A stretch of 64,000 nt of DNA from Escherichia coli DSM 30083 = JCM 1649 = ATCC 11775 (GCF_003697165.2 NZ_CP033092.2:3286001-3350000), one strand, 5' to 3'; shown: positions 1 through 9,536, counted from the stretch's first letter. The notes: generated from the letters alone by a model not told the origin. A program made the numbers and translations.

Positions 1-332
1 AAGGTGGATTCGAGGAAGAAGGCCATCAGACCTTCGATTGCCAGCGGCGCACCGAAGATATCCCCTACATAGTGGGAATAGTAAGACCAGTTAGTCCCGA
101 ACTGGAACTCCATGGTCAGACCGGTAGCCACACCCAGAGCAAAGTTGATACCAAACAACTTGCCCCAGAACTTGGTCATATCTTTATAAATCTGTTTGCC
201 GGAAAGGACGTAGACCGTTTCCATAATGGCCAGCAGGAACGCCATACCGAGCGTCAGTGGCACAAAAAGGAAGTGGTACATCGCGGTCAAGGCAAACTGT
301 AAGCGCGACAGTTCGACTATATCTAACATCAT
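1..332 (-). CDS. cydA: Cytochrome bd-I oxidase subunit I, N-terminal part
   Basis: This is the first 110 codons of the large, haem-bearing subunit of the inner-membrane quinol oxidase cytochrome bd-I, which reduces oxygen to water at low oxygen tension. The gene runs off the left edge. The start is the first ATG of a double ATG (protein begins MMLDIVELSRLQ), preceded by a good AAGGAG ribosome site. His19, expected to ligate haem b595 or d, falls in the conserved LTAMYHFLF stretch. Hydrophobic segments typical of the first helices are visible. Identity is from recognition of the protein sequence. cydB and cydX would lie beyond the window. Confidence 0.97.
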   Translation of the reverse strand, partial: MMLDIVELSRLQFALTAMYHFLFVPLTLGMAFLLAIMETVYVLSGKQIYKDMTKFWGKLFGINFALGVATGLTMEFQFGTNWSYYSHYVGDIFGAPLAIEGLMAFFLEST

Positions 333-1658
333 GACTCCTTGCTCATCGCATGAAGACTCCGAGAGTGAACCCCGTTAGAAAGGGTCACACGCATGCCCCA
401 ATACAAAATTATTTGCTCGCCTCTATCGTTGCCATTTCATCAAAAGAGGAAAAGACAATGATAAAAAAGTTACAAATGTGTTAATGAATAAACCAAATTG
501 ATCCCGTAATTATATTACGCCGCAAAATCCTTACAATAAACAGGTTTTTATTGAGCAAATTTGCATTTTTCGACAGTGATCAATTTATAGCGAAATTGTC
601 ACGATCTCACCAATTTGATCTACAACAATTTATCGTGTTTTGCAGATTTTTTTCAAGAATTAAAAATTGATTTATATCAAAATCAACCACATATGTTAAT
701 TATGTGTGAATCATGAGCCACTGGTAACTTTATTGTTAATTTATTGTAACAAAATAGCACAGTAAAATTACCCACATGGAAATATATAGATAAAAAACCA
801 GTATTTTATTTAACAGAGCCGCTTTATCGACTTTTTATAATACTAATTAGTTAGAGTAGCTACTTTATTGCCATTTTACATAACATATTTTTATCAACGT
901 TAATTGATTGTTGTCTTTATGAGCAACGTACTGTAAATCCGTCACTTATTGTTTCATTGGTAATAATCACAAGAAGAAATAGATACCTTAGGTATAGTCA
1001 GATGGAACAAGGATTTTCAAAATAAAATATATATGGTATTAATATTTCCCGATCTGTATTCAATGATTCGCTCAAAGATTGAAATTCAAGAGAAATTGTT
1101 ATAGCAGTGATACGAAACAACAAAACGGAATGATTGCCAGCCGTTAGAAAACACCGGACACTCTCGTGTAAAAAGCTACCCTGTCTATGGATATAGCGAT
1201 ATCAACTCATCAAGCGTGGACTGAATGATATTCAGCTCCATATGGGCGGCAACCTGGAGGATAAACATGATTTCGCCGTTGGAATCAAGGTTGTTCTGCA
1301 ATATCTACCAGACTGCTTCAATTTATCTGTTTTGGCAGTGCCATAATCTTAATTTAACTATTTGAAGATGATGATATTGTAAGATGCCAGAAATTTAGTA
1401 ATCTGGAGAACCATGTTTACGATCACTAAATATTAAAGTAATAGTCGATAATTCAGTAGCACATCGGGTAATATAACGTATTGATACATAATCATATTAA
1501 AAAATTCGTGATTAAATAACATAAGAATATGTTTTATTATCATTAAAAAACCTTTTATTTCCATCATCCTTAAGATAATAAAACAGTGAATGATGGATAA
1601 CTTGACCAGAAAAACAAGCAAGCATATAAAATTAAAAAATATGATTCCACTTTCATTT
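333..1658. other. Long AT-rich gene-poor region between cydA and the TPR gene
   Basis: No convincing gene is present. Roughly 333-900 is the cydA control region. At 1164-1351 on the plus strand, two adjacent frames read like fragments of one protein interrupted by a stop and frameshift near 1220 (SYPVYGYSDINSSSVD, then NDIQLHMGGNLEDKHDFAVG). This suggests a decayed gene of unknown family. The minus-strand reading frame at 1433-1786 is AT-rich, overlaps the end of the TPR gene and looks spurious. In K-12 the mannosyl-glycerate genes mngRAB occupy this interval; I see none of them. Confidence 0.5.
667..680. promoter_or_regulatory. Perfect FNR box upstream of cydA
   Basis: TTGAT-TTAT-ATCAA matches the FNR consensus TTGAT-N4-ATCAA at every defined position. 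It lies about 335 bp before the cydA start, where the distal cydA promoters and FNR/ArcA sites are known in E. coli. The surrounding 500-800 region is very AT-rich, as expected for ArcA and H-NS control. The motif is seen; its role is by analogy. Confidence 0.7.
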
Positions 1659-2774
1659 TTATAAAATGGCATCGTGAAGAGCGAGTTGATAATGCTGCAA
1701 TGCATCAGCGTCCTGTCCAGCAGTTTCATAAATTTTGGCAATGTTATAATAGGAGTTAGCGCGCGTTGTCGCCGCATTTGCTCCACTGGCTAACGAGATC
1801 GCTTTACGATTTGCCCAAATTGCTTCCGCGATGTTGCCATTTTTCTGATACGCCAGCCCCAGGTTACTAAATGCCTGTCCGTAATTGCCGTCTAATTCTG
1901 TTGCCTGTTGGAAGAGTTGAATGGCTTGCTCAAGTTGACCGGTTTTGTAAACAGCTTCGCCTTCACGATTATATTTTCTTGCCAGTTGAGTATCTCCACT
2001 GTTTTGCATCGCAGGTGAAGCCGGAGTTGAAGAACCCGTCGCAGGCATTATCACAGTGGCTAAATCCCTGACGCCTAATGTGGTGTCGTTAAAATTGGCG
2101 CTGGTAACAGAGTTGATATCTTCAAACTCGCCGTTTGGATTGAGTTTAAACACGGTCCAGATGTTCCCTCGTTTTCCAGCAGGGACACTATAACTACGCA
2201 CCAGGGAGCTCCCTACATAAACAAACACTTTTGCCTTACTGGCAGAGAGATAATTACTGTTGGGCAACCCTTTGTTGCTATAGTCCTGCACGGCATAGAT
2301 GTAACTTTCGCCAAAATGCTTTTTGCTGATAGTGACAGTTTCTGATCCATAGCTATCCGTATCATCAACATCCAGATTAGCATCAGTCCCCTCTTTACTA
2401 TCAAAATAGATATGTCCGCCAGGGAAGATCAAATGTGAATCAAGATCAAAAGGCTTTTCGCCCCAGCTCAAAACTACACGCATGCCATCCAGACTAGTCA
2501 TTGCCGGACTAATCGCATAAGTCATGCCAGCACACGAACATTTGACCACCAGATTAGAATAGCCCTCTTTTTTGACGATCAATAAAGCATCTTGATCATC
2601 AGCAAATGTAGAACCCAGATTAACGCTGCCCGATGCATTTGTGGTTCCAGAAACAGATTGTGCGCCATTGCGTTGCAGCGTCACCGATACTCCCTCAATG
2701 CGTTTATCTTTCACTGTCGCACTTAAAATATCGATATTTACATCGGCCGCATAAACGTCCGAATTTACACCCAT
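1659..2774 (-). CDS. DUF2135-like and TPR repeat protein, start codon uncertain or lost
   Basis: I do not recognise a named gene. From the first ATG the protein has 371 residues. Residues about 12-80 look like a carboxypeptidase-regulatory-type beta domain. Residues about 95-230 contain MRVVLSWGEKPFDLDSHL, like the DUF2135/YfaP family. Residues about 265-371 form TPR repeats (AVYKTGQLEQAIQLFQQATEL and following). The same frame continues upstream of this ATG as KHLYKKKIVLPVALALMG, an evident signal peptide ending at VYA/AD, but no start codon precedes it before a TAA at 2823-2825. An ATG at 2854-2856 would join it if one base were restored in the A-run at 2821-2824. The native protein was probably exported, and this copy may be a 5'-damaged pseudogene. 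Confidence 0.55.
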   Translation of the reverse strand: MGVNSDVYAADVNIDILSATVKDKRIEGVSVTLQRNGAQSVSGTTNASGSVNLGSTFADDQDALLIVKKEGYSNLVVKCSCAGMTYAISPAMTSLDGMRVVLSWGEKPFDLDSHLIFPGGHIYFDSKEGTDANLDVDDTDSYGSETVTISKKHFGESYIYAVQDYSNKGLPNSNYLSASKAKVFVYVGSSLVRSYSVPAGKRGNIWTVFKLNPNGEFEDINSVTSANFNDTTLGVRDLATVIMPATGSSTPASPAMQNSGDTQLARKYNREGEAVYKTGQLEQAIQLFQQATELDGNYGQAFSNLGLAYQKNGNIAEAIWANRKAISLASGANAATTRANSYYNIAKIYETAGQDADALQHYQLALHDAIL

Positions 2775-2912
2775 CAGGGCCAGAGCAACCGGCAGAACAA
2801 TTTTCTTCTTGTATAAATGCTTTTACAGAACGGAGAGGGGATATTTTGCCGGGCATTATTGCGCAGAGGATGGGAGAAAAGCAGTGGGCAAACTTTTCAG
2901 ATTAGTGCCCGA

Positions 2913-3013
2913 ATAAAAAAGGCCATCATAAGATGGCCAACCATGTCGAAACCGACAGCCCTTCGCCCTTCCTGTAGGGGGAAGCGGCGAGGGCTATTTC
3001 TTATTACAGATAT
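2913..3013 (-). ncRNA. sdhX: SdhX (RybD) small RNA from the sdh-suc 3' UTR
   Basis: In E. coli the 3' end of the sdhCDAB-sucABCD mRNA is released by RNase E as the Hfq-bound sRNA SdhX, which represses ackA and other targets. Here the sequence just after sucD on the minus strand has the recognised GGTTTCGACATGG segment, followed by a hairpin and U-run. The 3' end near 2915 is clear from the terminator. The 5' processing point is approximate, and the whole 3' UTR is given. Confidence 0.75.
2915..2938 (-). terminator. Rho-independent terminator of sdh-suc operon and SdhX
   Basis: GGCCATC and GATGGCC form a 7-bp stem (2921-2927 with 2932-2938) with a short loop. On the minus strand it is followed by six U residues. 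A second hairpin, AGCCCTTCGCC pairing with the region near 2986-2995, lies between it and the sucD stop. Confidence 0.88.
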
Positions 3014-3883
3014 TTATTTCAGAACAGTTTTCAGTGCTTCACCGATATCCGCCAGGCTGCGAACGGTTTTCACGCCTGCGGCTTCCAGAGCAGCGAATTT
3101 CTCATCCGCAGTCCCTTTACCACCGGCAATGATCGCACCTGCGTGACCCATACGTTTGCCTTTCGGCGCAGTCACACCAGCGATGTAACCCACAACTGGC
3201 TTGGTAACGTGTTCCTTGATGTACGCCGCTGCTTCTTCTTCAGCGCTACCGCCGATCTCACCGATCATCACGATCGCTTCGGTCTGCGGATCTTTTTCGA
3301 ACATTTCGAGGATATCGATAAAGTTAGAGCCAGGGATCGGGTCGCCGCCGATACCAACACAGGTCGACTGACCGAAACCGTAATCCGTGGTCTGTTTAAC
3401 CGCTTCATAGGTCAGCGTACCGGAACGGGAAACGATACCCACTTTACCTGGTTTGTGAATGTGACCCGGCTGGATACCGATTTTGCATTCCCCCGGGGTG
3501 ATAACGCCTGGGCAGTTCGGGCCGATCATACGAACGCCTGCTTCATCCAGTTTCACTTTCACGGTCAGCATATCCAGCGTCGGGATGCCTTCAGTGATGG
3601 TGATAATCAGTTTGATGCCTGCATCGATGGCTTCCAGAATGGAGTCTTTGCAGAACGGTGCTGGTACGTAGATAACAGAAGCGGTAGCGCCAGTAGCAGC
3701 AACAGCTTCACGCACGGTGTTGAACACCGGCAGGCCGAGGTGGGTGGTGCCGCCTTTACCTGGGGTTACGCCGCCAACCATTTTAGTGCCGTATGCAATA
3801 GCCTGTTCTGAGTGGAAAGTCCCCTGGCTACCGGTAAAGCCCTGGCAGATAACCTTGGTGTTTTTATCAATTAAAATGGACAT
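3014..3883 (-). CDS. sucD: Succinyl-CoA synthetase alpha subunit
   Basis: The alpha subunit of the cytoplasmic SucCD enzyme, which makes succinate plus ATP or GTP from succinyl-CoA in the TCA cycle. The protein has 289 residues, the family's length. The N-terminal half is the CoA-binding Rossmann domain ([14 protein letters not shown]). The phosphorylated histidine is His247 in KRMGHAGAI, counting Met1. The start ATG at 3883 overlaps the sucC stop by one base, so the two are translationally coupled. It is the last gene of the sdhCDAB-sucABCD transcript. Confidence 0.98.
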
Positions 3884-5049
3884 TATTTCCCCTCCACTGC
3901 GGCAACAACCTGCTGAGCTGCATCCGTCAGACCTTTTGCTGCAATAATATTCAGGCCGCTGTCAGCCAGTTTCTTCGCACCGAGTTCGGCGTTGTTACCT
4001 TCCAGACGTACCACGACCGGTACGTTAACACCCACTTCCGCTACCGCGCCGATGATACCGTCAGCGATCAGGTCGCAACGAACGATACCGCCGAAGATGT
4101 TAACCAGAACAGCTTTCACTTTGTCGTCAGAGAGGATGATTTTGAACGCTTCGGTTACACGTTCTTTGGTTGCGCCGCCGCCAACGTCCAGGAAGTTAGC
4201 CGGTTCGCCGCCGTGCAGTTTAACGATGTCCATCGTACCCATTGCCAGACCTGCGCCGTTAACCATACAACCGATGTTACCGTCCAGCGCAACGTAGTTC
4301 AGTTCCCACTGTGCAGCCTGTGCTTCACGCGGATCTTCCTGCGACTGGTCACGCATTTCACGCAGATCAGGCTGGCGGAACAGTGCGTTGCCATCAGCGC
4401 CCAGTTTGCCGTCGAGGCAAATCAGATCGCCCTGTTTGGTAATAACCAGCGGGTTGATTTCGATCAGCGCCAGGTCGCGCTCCAGGAAAATGGTCGCCAG
4501 ACCCATGAAGATTTTGGTGAACTGCTGAACCAGTTTACCTTCCAGACCCAGTTTAAACGCCAGTTCGCGTCCCTGATACGGCATCGGGCCAGTCAGCGGA
4601 TCAAGCGCAACTTTGTGGATCAGGTGCGGAGTTTCTTCCGCCACTTTTTCAATTTCCACGCCGCCTTCGGTGGAGGCCATAAAGACCACGCGACGGGAAC
4701 TACGGTCAACAACGGCACCGAGATACAGCTCTTTAGCGATATCGGTCGCTGCTTCAACCAGAATCTGGTTAACCGGTTGGCCATTGGCATCTGTTTGATA
4801 CGTTACCAGACGCTTGCCCAGCCAGTTTTCTGCAAAAGCACGGATGTCTTCTTTGCTGTTTACAACTTTCACACCGCCCGCTTTACCGCGGCCACCAGCG
4901 TGAACCTGACATTTCACTACCCACGGACCGGCACCGATTTTTGAAGCGGCTTCTTCTGCTTCGCGCGGAGTAGTACAGGCATAACCCACCGGTGCTGGTA
5001 AGCCATAGCGGGCAAAAAGTTGTTTTGCCTGATATTCATGTAAGTTCAT
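3883..5049 (-). CDS. sucC: Succinyl-CoA synthetase beta subunit
   Basis: The 388-residue nucleotide-binding subunit of succinyl-CoA synthetase. An ATP-grasp domain occupies about the first 240 residues ([17 protein letters not shown], then EINPLVIT). A C-terminal flavodoxin-like domain follows, with the [12 protein letters not shown] power-helix region that contacts the alpha-subunit phosphohistidine. The protein begins [12 protein letters not shown], as expected for the family. The gene starts 93 bp after sucB. Confidence 0.98.
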
Positions 5050-5142
5050 GTGTTCTGTCCATCCTTCAGTAATCGTTATCTTTTAAACCGTAGACCGACA
5101 CCCTATCCACGTCGGTCTACAGTGCAGGTGAAGCTTAAACTA

Positions 5143-6360
5143 CTACACGTCCAGCAGCAGACGCGTCGGATCTTCCAGCAACTCTTTGATCGTTACAAGG
5201 AAGCCCACGGATTCGCGACCATCGATCAAACGGTGATCGTAGGACAGCGCCAGGTACATCATCGGCAGGATCTCAACCTGACCATTCACTGCCATCGGAC
5301 GATCTTTGATAGCGTGCATACCCAGAATTGCGCTCTGCGGTGGGTTGATGATAGGCGTTGACATCAGGGAACCGAACACACCACCGTTGGTGATGGTGAA
5401 GTTACCACCGGTCAGATCTTCAACCGTCAGCTTGCCGTCACGGCCTTTAACAGCCAGCTCTTTGATTTTCTTCTCGATGTCTGCCATGCCGAGGGTATCG
5501 ACATCACGCAGAACCGGCGTCACCAGACCGCGCGGCGTAGAAACCGCCATACTGACGTCGAAATAGTTGTGGTAGACCACATCATCACCGTCGATAGACG
5601 CATTCACTTCCGGGTAACGTTTCAGGGCTTCAACCACCGCTTTCACGTAGAAGGACATAAAGCCCAGACGGATGCCGTGGCGTTTTTCAAACGCTTCACC
5701 GTACTGCTTACGCAGATCCATAATCGGCTTCATGTTGACTTCGTTGAACGTGGTCAGCATGGCGGTGGAGTTTTTCGCTTCCAGCAGACGCTCTGCCACA
5801 CGCTTACGCAGGCGAGTCATCGGCACACGTTTTTCGCTACGTGCAGCCAGGGCCGGTTGCGCCGCCGGAGCAGGCGCTGCCGGAGCAGACTCTTTCGCCG
5901 GGGCTTTCGCCAGATGTTTTTCCACATCTTCACGGGTCAGACGACCACCCACACCCGTGCCTTTAATAGCGCTGGCGTCGAGGTTATGTTCAGCCAGCAG
6001 GCGACGGATCGCCGGGCTTAACGCATCGTTGTTTTGCTCTTCCAGAGACGCCTGCTGGCGTTGCGCCGGAGTGGACGCTTTCTCTTCAGATTTGGCGCTG
6101 GTTTCTTTACCCGCGCTGTTGCCTTCACGCAGGCGACCAAGGATCTGACGAGACGTTACCGTTGTACCTTCATCTTCCAGAACCGCATCCAGAATGCCGT
6201 CTGCTGATGCCGGTACTTCCAGTACCACTTTGTCAGTTTCGATTTCTACCAGCACTTCATCACGTACGACTGCGTCGCCGGGTTTTTTATGCCAGGTTGC
6301 GACGGTGGCATCGGCTACGGATTCAGGCAGGTCAGGGACCAGAATATCTACGCTACTCAT
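5143..6360 (-). CDS. sucB: 2-oxoglutarate dehydrogenase E2, dihydrolipoyl succinyltransferase
   Basis: The core of the 2-oxoglutarate dehydrogenase complex; it transfers the succinyl group from lipoamide to CoA. The 405-residue protein has a lipoyl domain with Lys44 in EIETDKVVLEV. An Ala/Pro-rich linker and a peripheral-subunit-binding domain (LSPAIRRLLAEHNLDASAIKG, about 110-145) follow. The C-terminal catalytic domain carries His376 and Asp380 in SYDHRLIDGRE. The gene begins 14 bp after sucA ends, so it is co-transcribed. Confidence 0.98.
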   Translation of the reverse strand: MSSVDILVPDLPESVADATVATWHKKPGDAVVRDEVLVEIETDKVVLEVPASADGILDAVLEDEGTTVTSRQILGRLREGNSAGKETSAKSEEKASTPAQRQQASLEEQNNDALSPAIRRLLAEHNLDASAIKGTGVGGRLTREDVEKHLAKAPAKESAPAAPAPAAQPALAARSEKRVPMTRLRKRVAERLLEAKNSTAMLTTFNEVNMKPIMDLRKQYGEAFEKRHGIRLGFMSFYVKAVVEALKRYPEVNASIDGDDVVYHNYFDVSMAVSTPRGLVTPVLRDVDTLGMADIEKKIKELAVKGRDGKLTVEDLTGGNFTITNGGVFGSLMSTPIINPPQSAILGMHAIKDRPMAVNGQVEILPMMYLALSYDHRLIDGRESVGFLVTIKELLEDPTRLLLDV

Positions 6361-6374
6361 TGTGTATCCTTTAT

Positions 6375-9176
6375 TTATTCGACGTTCAGCGCGTCATTAA
6401 CCAGATCTTGTTGCTGTTTCTGGTGAACGGACATATACCCTACCGCCGGAGAGGCGGAGGCTGGGCGGCCTGCATAACGCAGAGAAGCCCCAAACGGAAT
6501 CACTTCACGGAAATGATGCTGGCTGCAGTACCATGCGCCCTGGTTGAGCGGCTCTTCCTGGCACCAGACAAAATCCTTGACGTGAGCAAACTGCTGCAAC
6601 ACTTCCTGCATCGCTTTATGCGGGAACGGGTAGAGTTGCTCGATACGCACAATGGCGACATCGTGTTGATTGTTCTTACGACGTTGTTCCAGCAGGTCGT
6701 AATAAACCTTACCAGAACACATCACTACGCGCTTCACGCCCTTCGGATCAAGCTCGTCGATTTCACCGATGGCTGGCAGGAAGGTGCCGTTCGCCAGTTC
6801 TTCGAGGCTGGATACCGCCAGCGGATGACGCAGCAGGGATTTCGGCGACATCACGACCAGTGGACGACGCATCCCGCGCAACGCCTGACGACGCAGCATG
6901 TGGTAAACCTGTGCCGGGGTAGAAGGTACGCAAACCTGCATGTTTTGCTCAGCGCAAAGTTGCAGATAACGTTCCAGACGCGCGGAGGAGTGCTCCGGCC
7001 CCTGCCCTTCGTAACCGTGCGGCAGCAACATCACCAGGCCACACATCCGGCCCCATTTCTGTTCGCCAGAGGAGATGAACTGGTCGATAACCACCTGTGC
7101 ACCGTTGGCGAAGTCACCGAACTGTGCTTCCCAGATGGTCAGGGTGCGTGGTTCTGCGGTGGCATAACCGTATTCAAACGCCAGTACGGCTTCTTCAGAC
7201 AGTACAGAGTCCCAGACGCGGAACGCGCCCTGGCCGTTATGGATATGTTGCAGCGGCGTGTAAGTGGAACCGTTAGACTGGTTGTGGATCACCGCGTGGC
7301 GGTGGAAGAAGGTACCGCGACCGGAGTCTTCACCCGACAGGCGAACCGGAATGCCTTCGTCAACCAACGTGGCGTAAGCGAGGTTTTCCGCGCCGCCCCA
7401 GTCGAACAGTTTCTCACCGGCTGCCATCGCCTGGCGATCGCCATAAATCTTGGCAACGCGAGACTGCATTTCAACCGCTTCCGGCACCGTGCTGATGCGT
7501 TTAGCCAGTTCCTGCAGGCGCTTCATCTCAACTTTGTTCGGGTACTCTTCGTCCCATTCATGGTTGAGGTACGGCGACCAGGTGAAAGAGTGCATGTTCA
7601 TCGGACGCCACTCTGCTACAACGCAATCGCCAGCATCCAGCGCATCGCGGTACAGGTTAACCATCTCGGTGGCATCTTCCAGCGTCGCGACTTTTTCCTG
7701 CTCCAGCTTGTCAGCGTAGATTTTGCGCGGCGTCGGATGTTTTTTGATTTTCTGATACATCAGCGGCTGGGTTGCGCTCGGCTCGTCGGCTTCGTTGTGG
7801 CCGTGACGGCGGTAGCATACCAGGTCGATGAAGACATCACGTTTAAAGGTGTTACGGAAATCGAGCGCCAGACGGGTAACAAAGGCAACGGCTTCCGGAT
7901 CATCCGCGTTAACGTGGAAAATCGGTGCCTGAACCATCTTACCGATATCAGTACAGTACGGCGTCGAACGGGCATCCAGCGGGTTAGAGGTGGTGAAGCC
8001 AACCTGGTTGTTGATAACGATACGTACCGTACCGCCAACTTCATAACCACGCGCTTTCGACATGTTCAGGGTTTCCTGAACCACGCCCTGCCCGGTCACT
8101 GCGGCGTCACCATGAATGGTGATTGGCAGCACTTTGTTGCTGCTCGGCTCATCAAGTCTGTCCAGACGGGCACGAACAGAACCGATAACGACCGGGCTTA
8201 CAATCTCAAGGTGAGACGGGTTAAACGCCAGCGCCAGGTGAACCAGGCCGCCATCGGTCTGGAAGTCAGACGAGAAGCCCATGTGGTATTTCACGTCGCC
8301 CGTGCCGAGGTGTTCTTTATGTTTACCGGCAAACTCGTCGAACAAGTCTTGCGGTTTTTTACCCAGCACGTTCACCAGCACGTTCAGACGACCACGGTGC
8401 GCCATTCCGAGAACCACTTCGCGGGTGCCGCTGTTGCCAGCGTGGCGGATCATCTCTTTAAGCATCGGGATTAACGCGTCACCGCCTTCCAGCGAGAAGC
8501 GTTTTGCGCCAGGGAATTTTGCGCCGAGGTAACGTTCAAGGCCTTCAGCGGCGGTCAGTTCGCTTAAGAAGCGTTTTTTCTCTTCGCTATTGAAAGTCGC
8601 GCGACCAGACTCAATACGCTGTTGGATCCAGCGTTTTTCTTCAGTGCTGGTAATGTGCATATACTCGGCACCAATCGGGCCGCAGTAGGTTTGCTTGAGT
8701 GCTTCCAGCAGTTCGCCGAGTTTCATGGTTTCTTTGCCGCTGGCAAATGAACCGACGTTGAAGGTCTCCTGGAAGTCTGCTTCGGTCAGATCGTGGAAAG
8801 ACGGATCCAGATCGGCCACTTTATCTTGCTGCCACAGTCCCAGCGGATCGAGATTCGCATGCTGGTGACCACGGAAGCGGTATGCGTTAATGAGCTGCAG
8901 GACTTTAACCTGCTTCACATTGGTGTCAGGGTCGGAGATCGTTGAAGAGTAACGTGAAGCGTCTTTCGCCAGGCGGCGGAAATATTCACGCGTTTGAGAG
9001 TGGAATTGATCCGGTTTGACTCCCGTACCAGGTAACTGCTGGAACGTCGAACGCCAGTTAGCGTCAACCGAGTCAGGATCGGTTAAGAAGTCTTCATAGA
9101 GCTGTTCTATCCAGCTCTGGTTTGCGCCAGAGAGGTAAGAAGAGTCCAACCAGGCTTTCAAAGCGCTGTTCTGCAT
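6375..9176 (-). CDS. sucA: 2-oxoglutarate dehydrogenase E1 component
   Basis: The thiamine-diphosphate decarboxylase of the 2-oxoglutarate dehydrogenase complex. At 933 residues it has the full family length. Visible features are the N-terminal tail that binds the E2/E3 partners (LDSSYLSGANQSWIEQLYEDF) and GMAHRGRLNVLVNVLGK. The cofactor region HGDAAVTGQGVVQETLNMS and the C-terminal transketolase-like pyrimidine domain are also clear. The gene is separated from sdhB by about 360 bp of repeats and a stem-loop, where the internal suc promoter is expected. Confidence 0.98.
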   Translation of the reverse strand: MQNSALKAWLDSSYLSGANQSWIEQLYEDFLTDPDSVDANWRSTFQQLPGTGVKPDQFHSQTREYFRRLAKDASRYSSTISDPDTNVKQVKVLQLINAYRFRGHQHANLDPLGLWQQDKVADLDPSFHDLTEADFQETFNVGSFASGKETMKLGELLEALKQTYCGPIGAEYMHITSTEEKRWIQQRIESGRATFNSEEKKRFLSELTAAEGLERYLGAKFPGAKRFSLEGGDALIPMLKEMIRHAGNSGTREVVLGMAHRGRLNVLVNVLGKKPQDLFDEFAGKHKEHLGTGDVKYHMGFSSDFQTDGGLVHLALAFNPSHLEIVSPVVIGSVRARLDRLDEPSSNKVLPITIHGDAAVTGQGVVQETLNMSKARGYEVGGTVRIVINNQVGFTTSNPLDARSTPYCTDIGKMVQAPIFHVNADDPEAVAFVTRLALDFRNTFKRDVFIDLVCYRRHGHNEADEPSATQPLMYQKIKKHPTPRKIYADKLEQEKVATLEDATEMVNLYRDALDAGDCVVAEWRPMNMHSFTWSPYLNHEWDEEYPNKVEMKRLQELAKRISTVPEAVEMQSRVAKIYGDRQAMAAGEKLFDWGGAENLAYATLVDEGIPVRLSGEDSGRGTFFHRHAVIHNQSNGSTYTPLQHIHNGQGAFRVWDSVLSEEAVLAFEYGYATAEPRTLTIWEAQFGDFANGAQVVIDQFISSGEQKWGRMCGLVMLLPHGYEGQGPEHSSARLERYLQLCAEQNMQVCVPSTPAQVYHMLRRQALRGMRRPLVVMSPKSLLRHPLAVSSLEELANGTFLPAIGEIDELDPKGVKRVVMCSGKVYYDLLEQRRKNNQHDVAIVRIEQLYPFPHKAMQEVLQQFAHVKDFVWCQEEPLNQGAWYCSQHHFREVIPFGASLRYAGRPASASPAVGYMSVHQKQQQDLVNDALNVE

Positions 9177-9305
9177 CGTGATCCCTTAAGCATCTTTTTT
9201 ATGCTTACTTCGCCGTGGATACTACCACGCACATTTCATATCTGATGTGCGTGCCGGGGTTCACTTGTTGCGGACTTGTCGTGTTTTCTGCGTCCGCTAA
9301 GGAAC

Positions 9306-9344
9306 CTTTAAAAACTGTCTTAGTGTCAGGGGCAGTTTTTAAAG
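9306..9344. other. Perfect 12-bp stem-loop between sdhB and sucA
   Basis: CTTTAAAAACTG (9306-9317) and CAGTTTTTAAAG (9333-9344) pair without mismatch around a 15-nt loop. It sits 130 bp upstream of sucA on the operon's coding strand. It could attenuate or stabilise the sdh mRNA end, or mark the suc promoter region. The structure is seen; its role is not known to me. Confidence 0.6.
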
Positions 9345-9349
9345 ATTTC

Positions 9350-9535
9350 CTGCATTTCTTTTGTAGGCCGGATAAGGCATTCACGCCGCATCCGGCGCTG
9401 TTTGCCTGATGCGACGCTTGCGCGTCTTATCAGGCCTACGGTTTCTGCATTTCTTTTGTAGGCCGGATAAGGCGTTCACGCCGCATCCGGCACTGGTTGC
9501 CTGATGCGACGCTTGCGCGTCTTATCAGGCCTGGG
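9350..9535. repeat. Tandem REP/BIME pair, two copies of about 95 bp
   Basis: Two near-identical units lie head to tail. Each starts with TGCATTTCTTTTGTAGGCC and contains GGATAAGGC, GCCGCATCCGGC, and CCTGATGCGACGCTTGCGCG followed by TTATCAGGCC. This is the typical palindromic REP/BIME composition of enterobacteria. The second copy ends right at the sdhB stop. Such elements act as mRNA stabilisers and gyrase or IHF sites. Confidence 0.88.
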
Positions 9536-9536
9536 T

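Noticed and set aside
1433..1786. 117-codon minus-strand frame after the TPR gene
   Set aside because: Very AT-rich, hydrophobic by composition, overlaps the TPR gene end in another frame and lacks a ribosome site.
6162..8474. 770-codon open frame on the plus strand opposite sucA/sucB
   Set aside because: It lies wholly antisense to two highly conserved genes and arises from their codon bias; no family features or ribosome site.
9350..9535. Direct repeats that might be a CRISPR array
   Set aside because: Only two units of about 95 bp with internal palindromes; they are REP/BIME elements without spacers.
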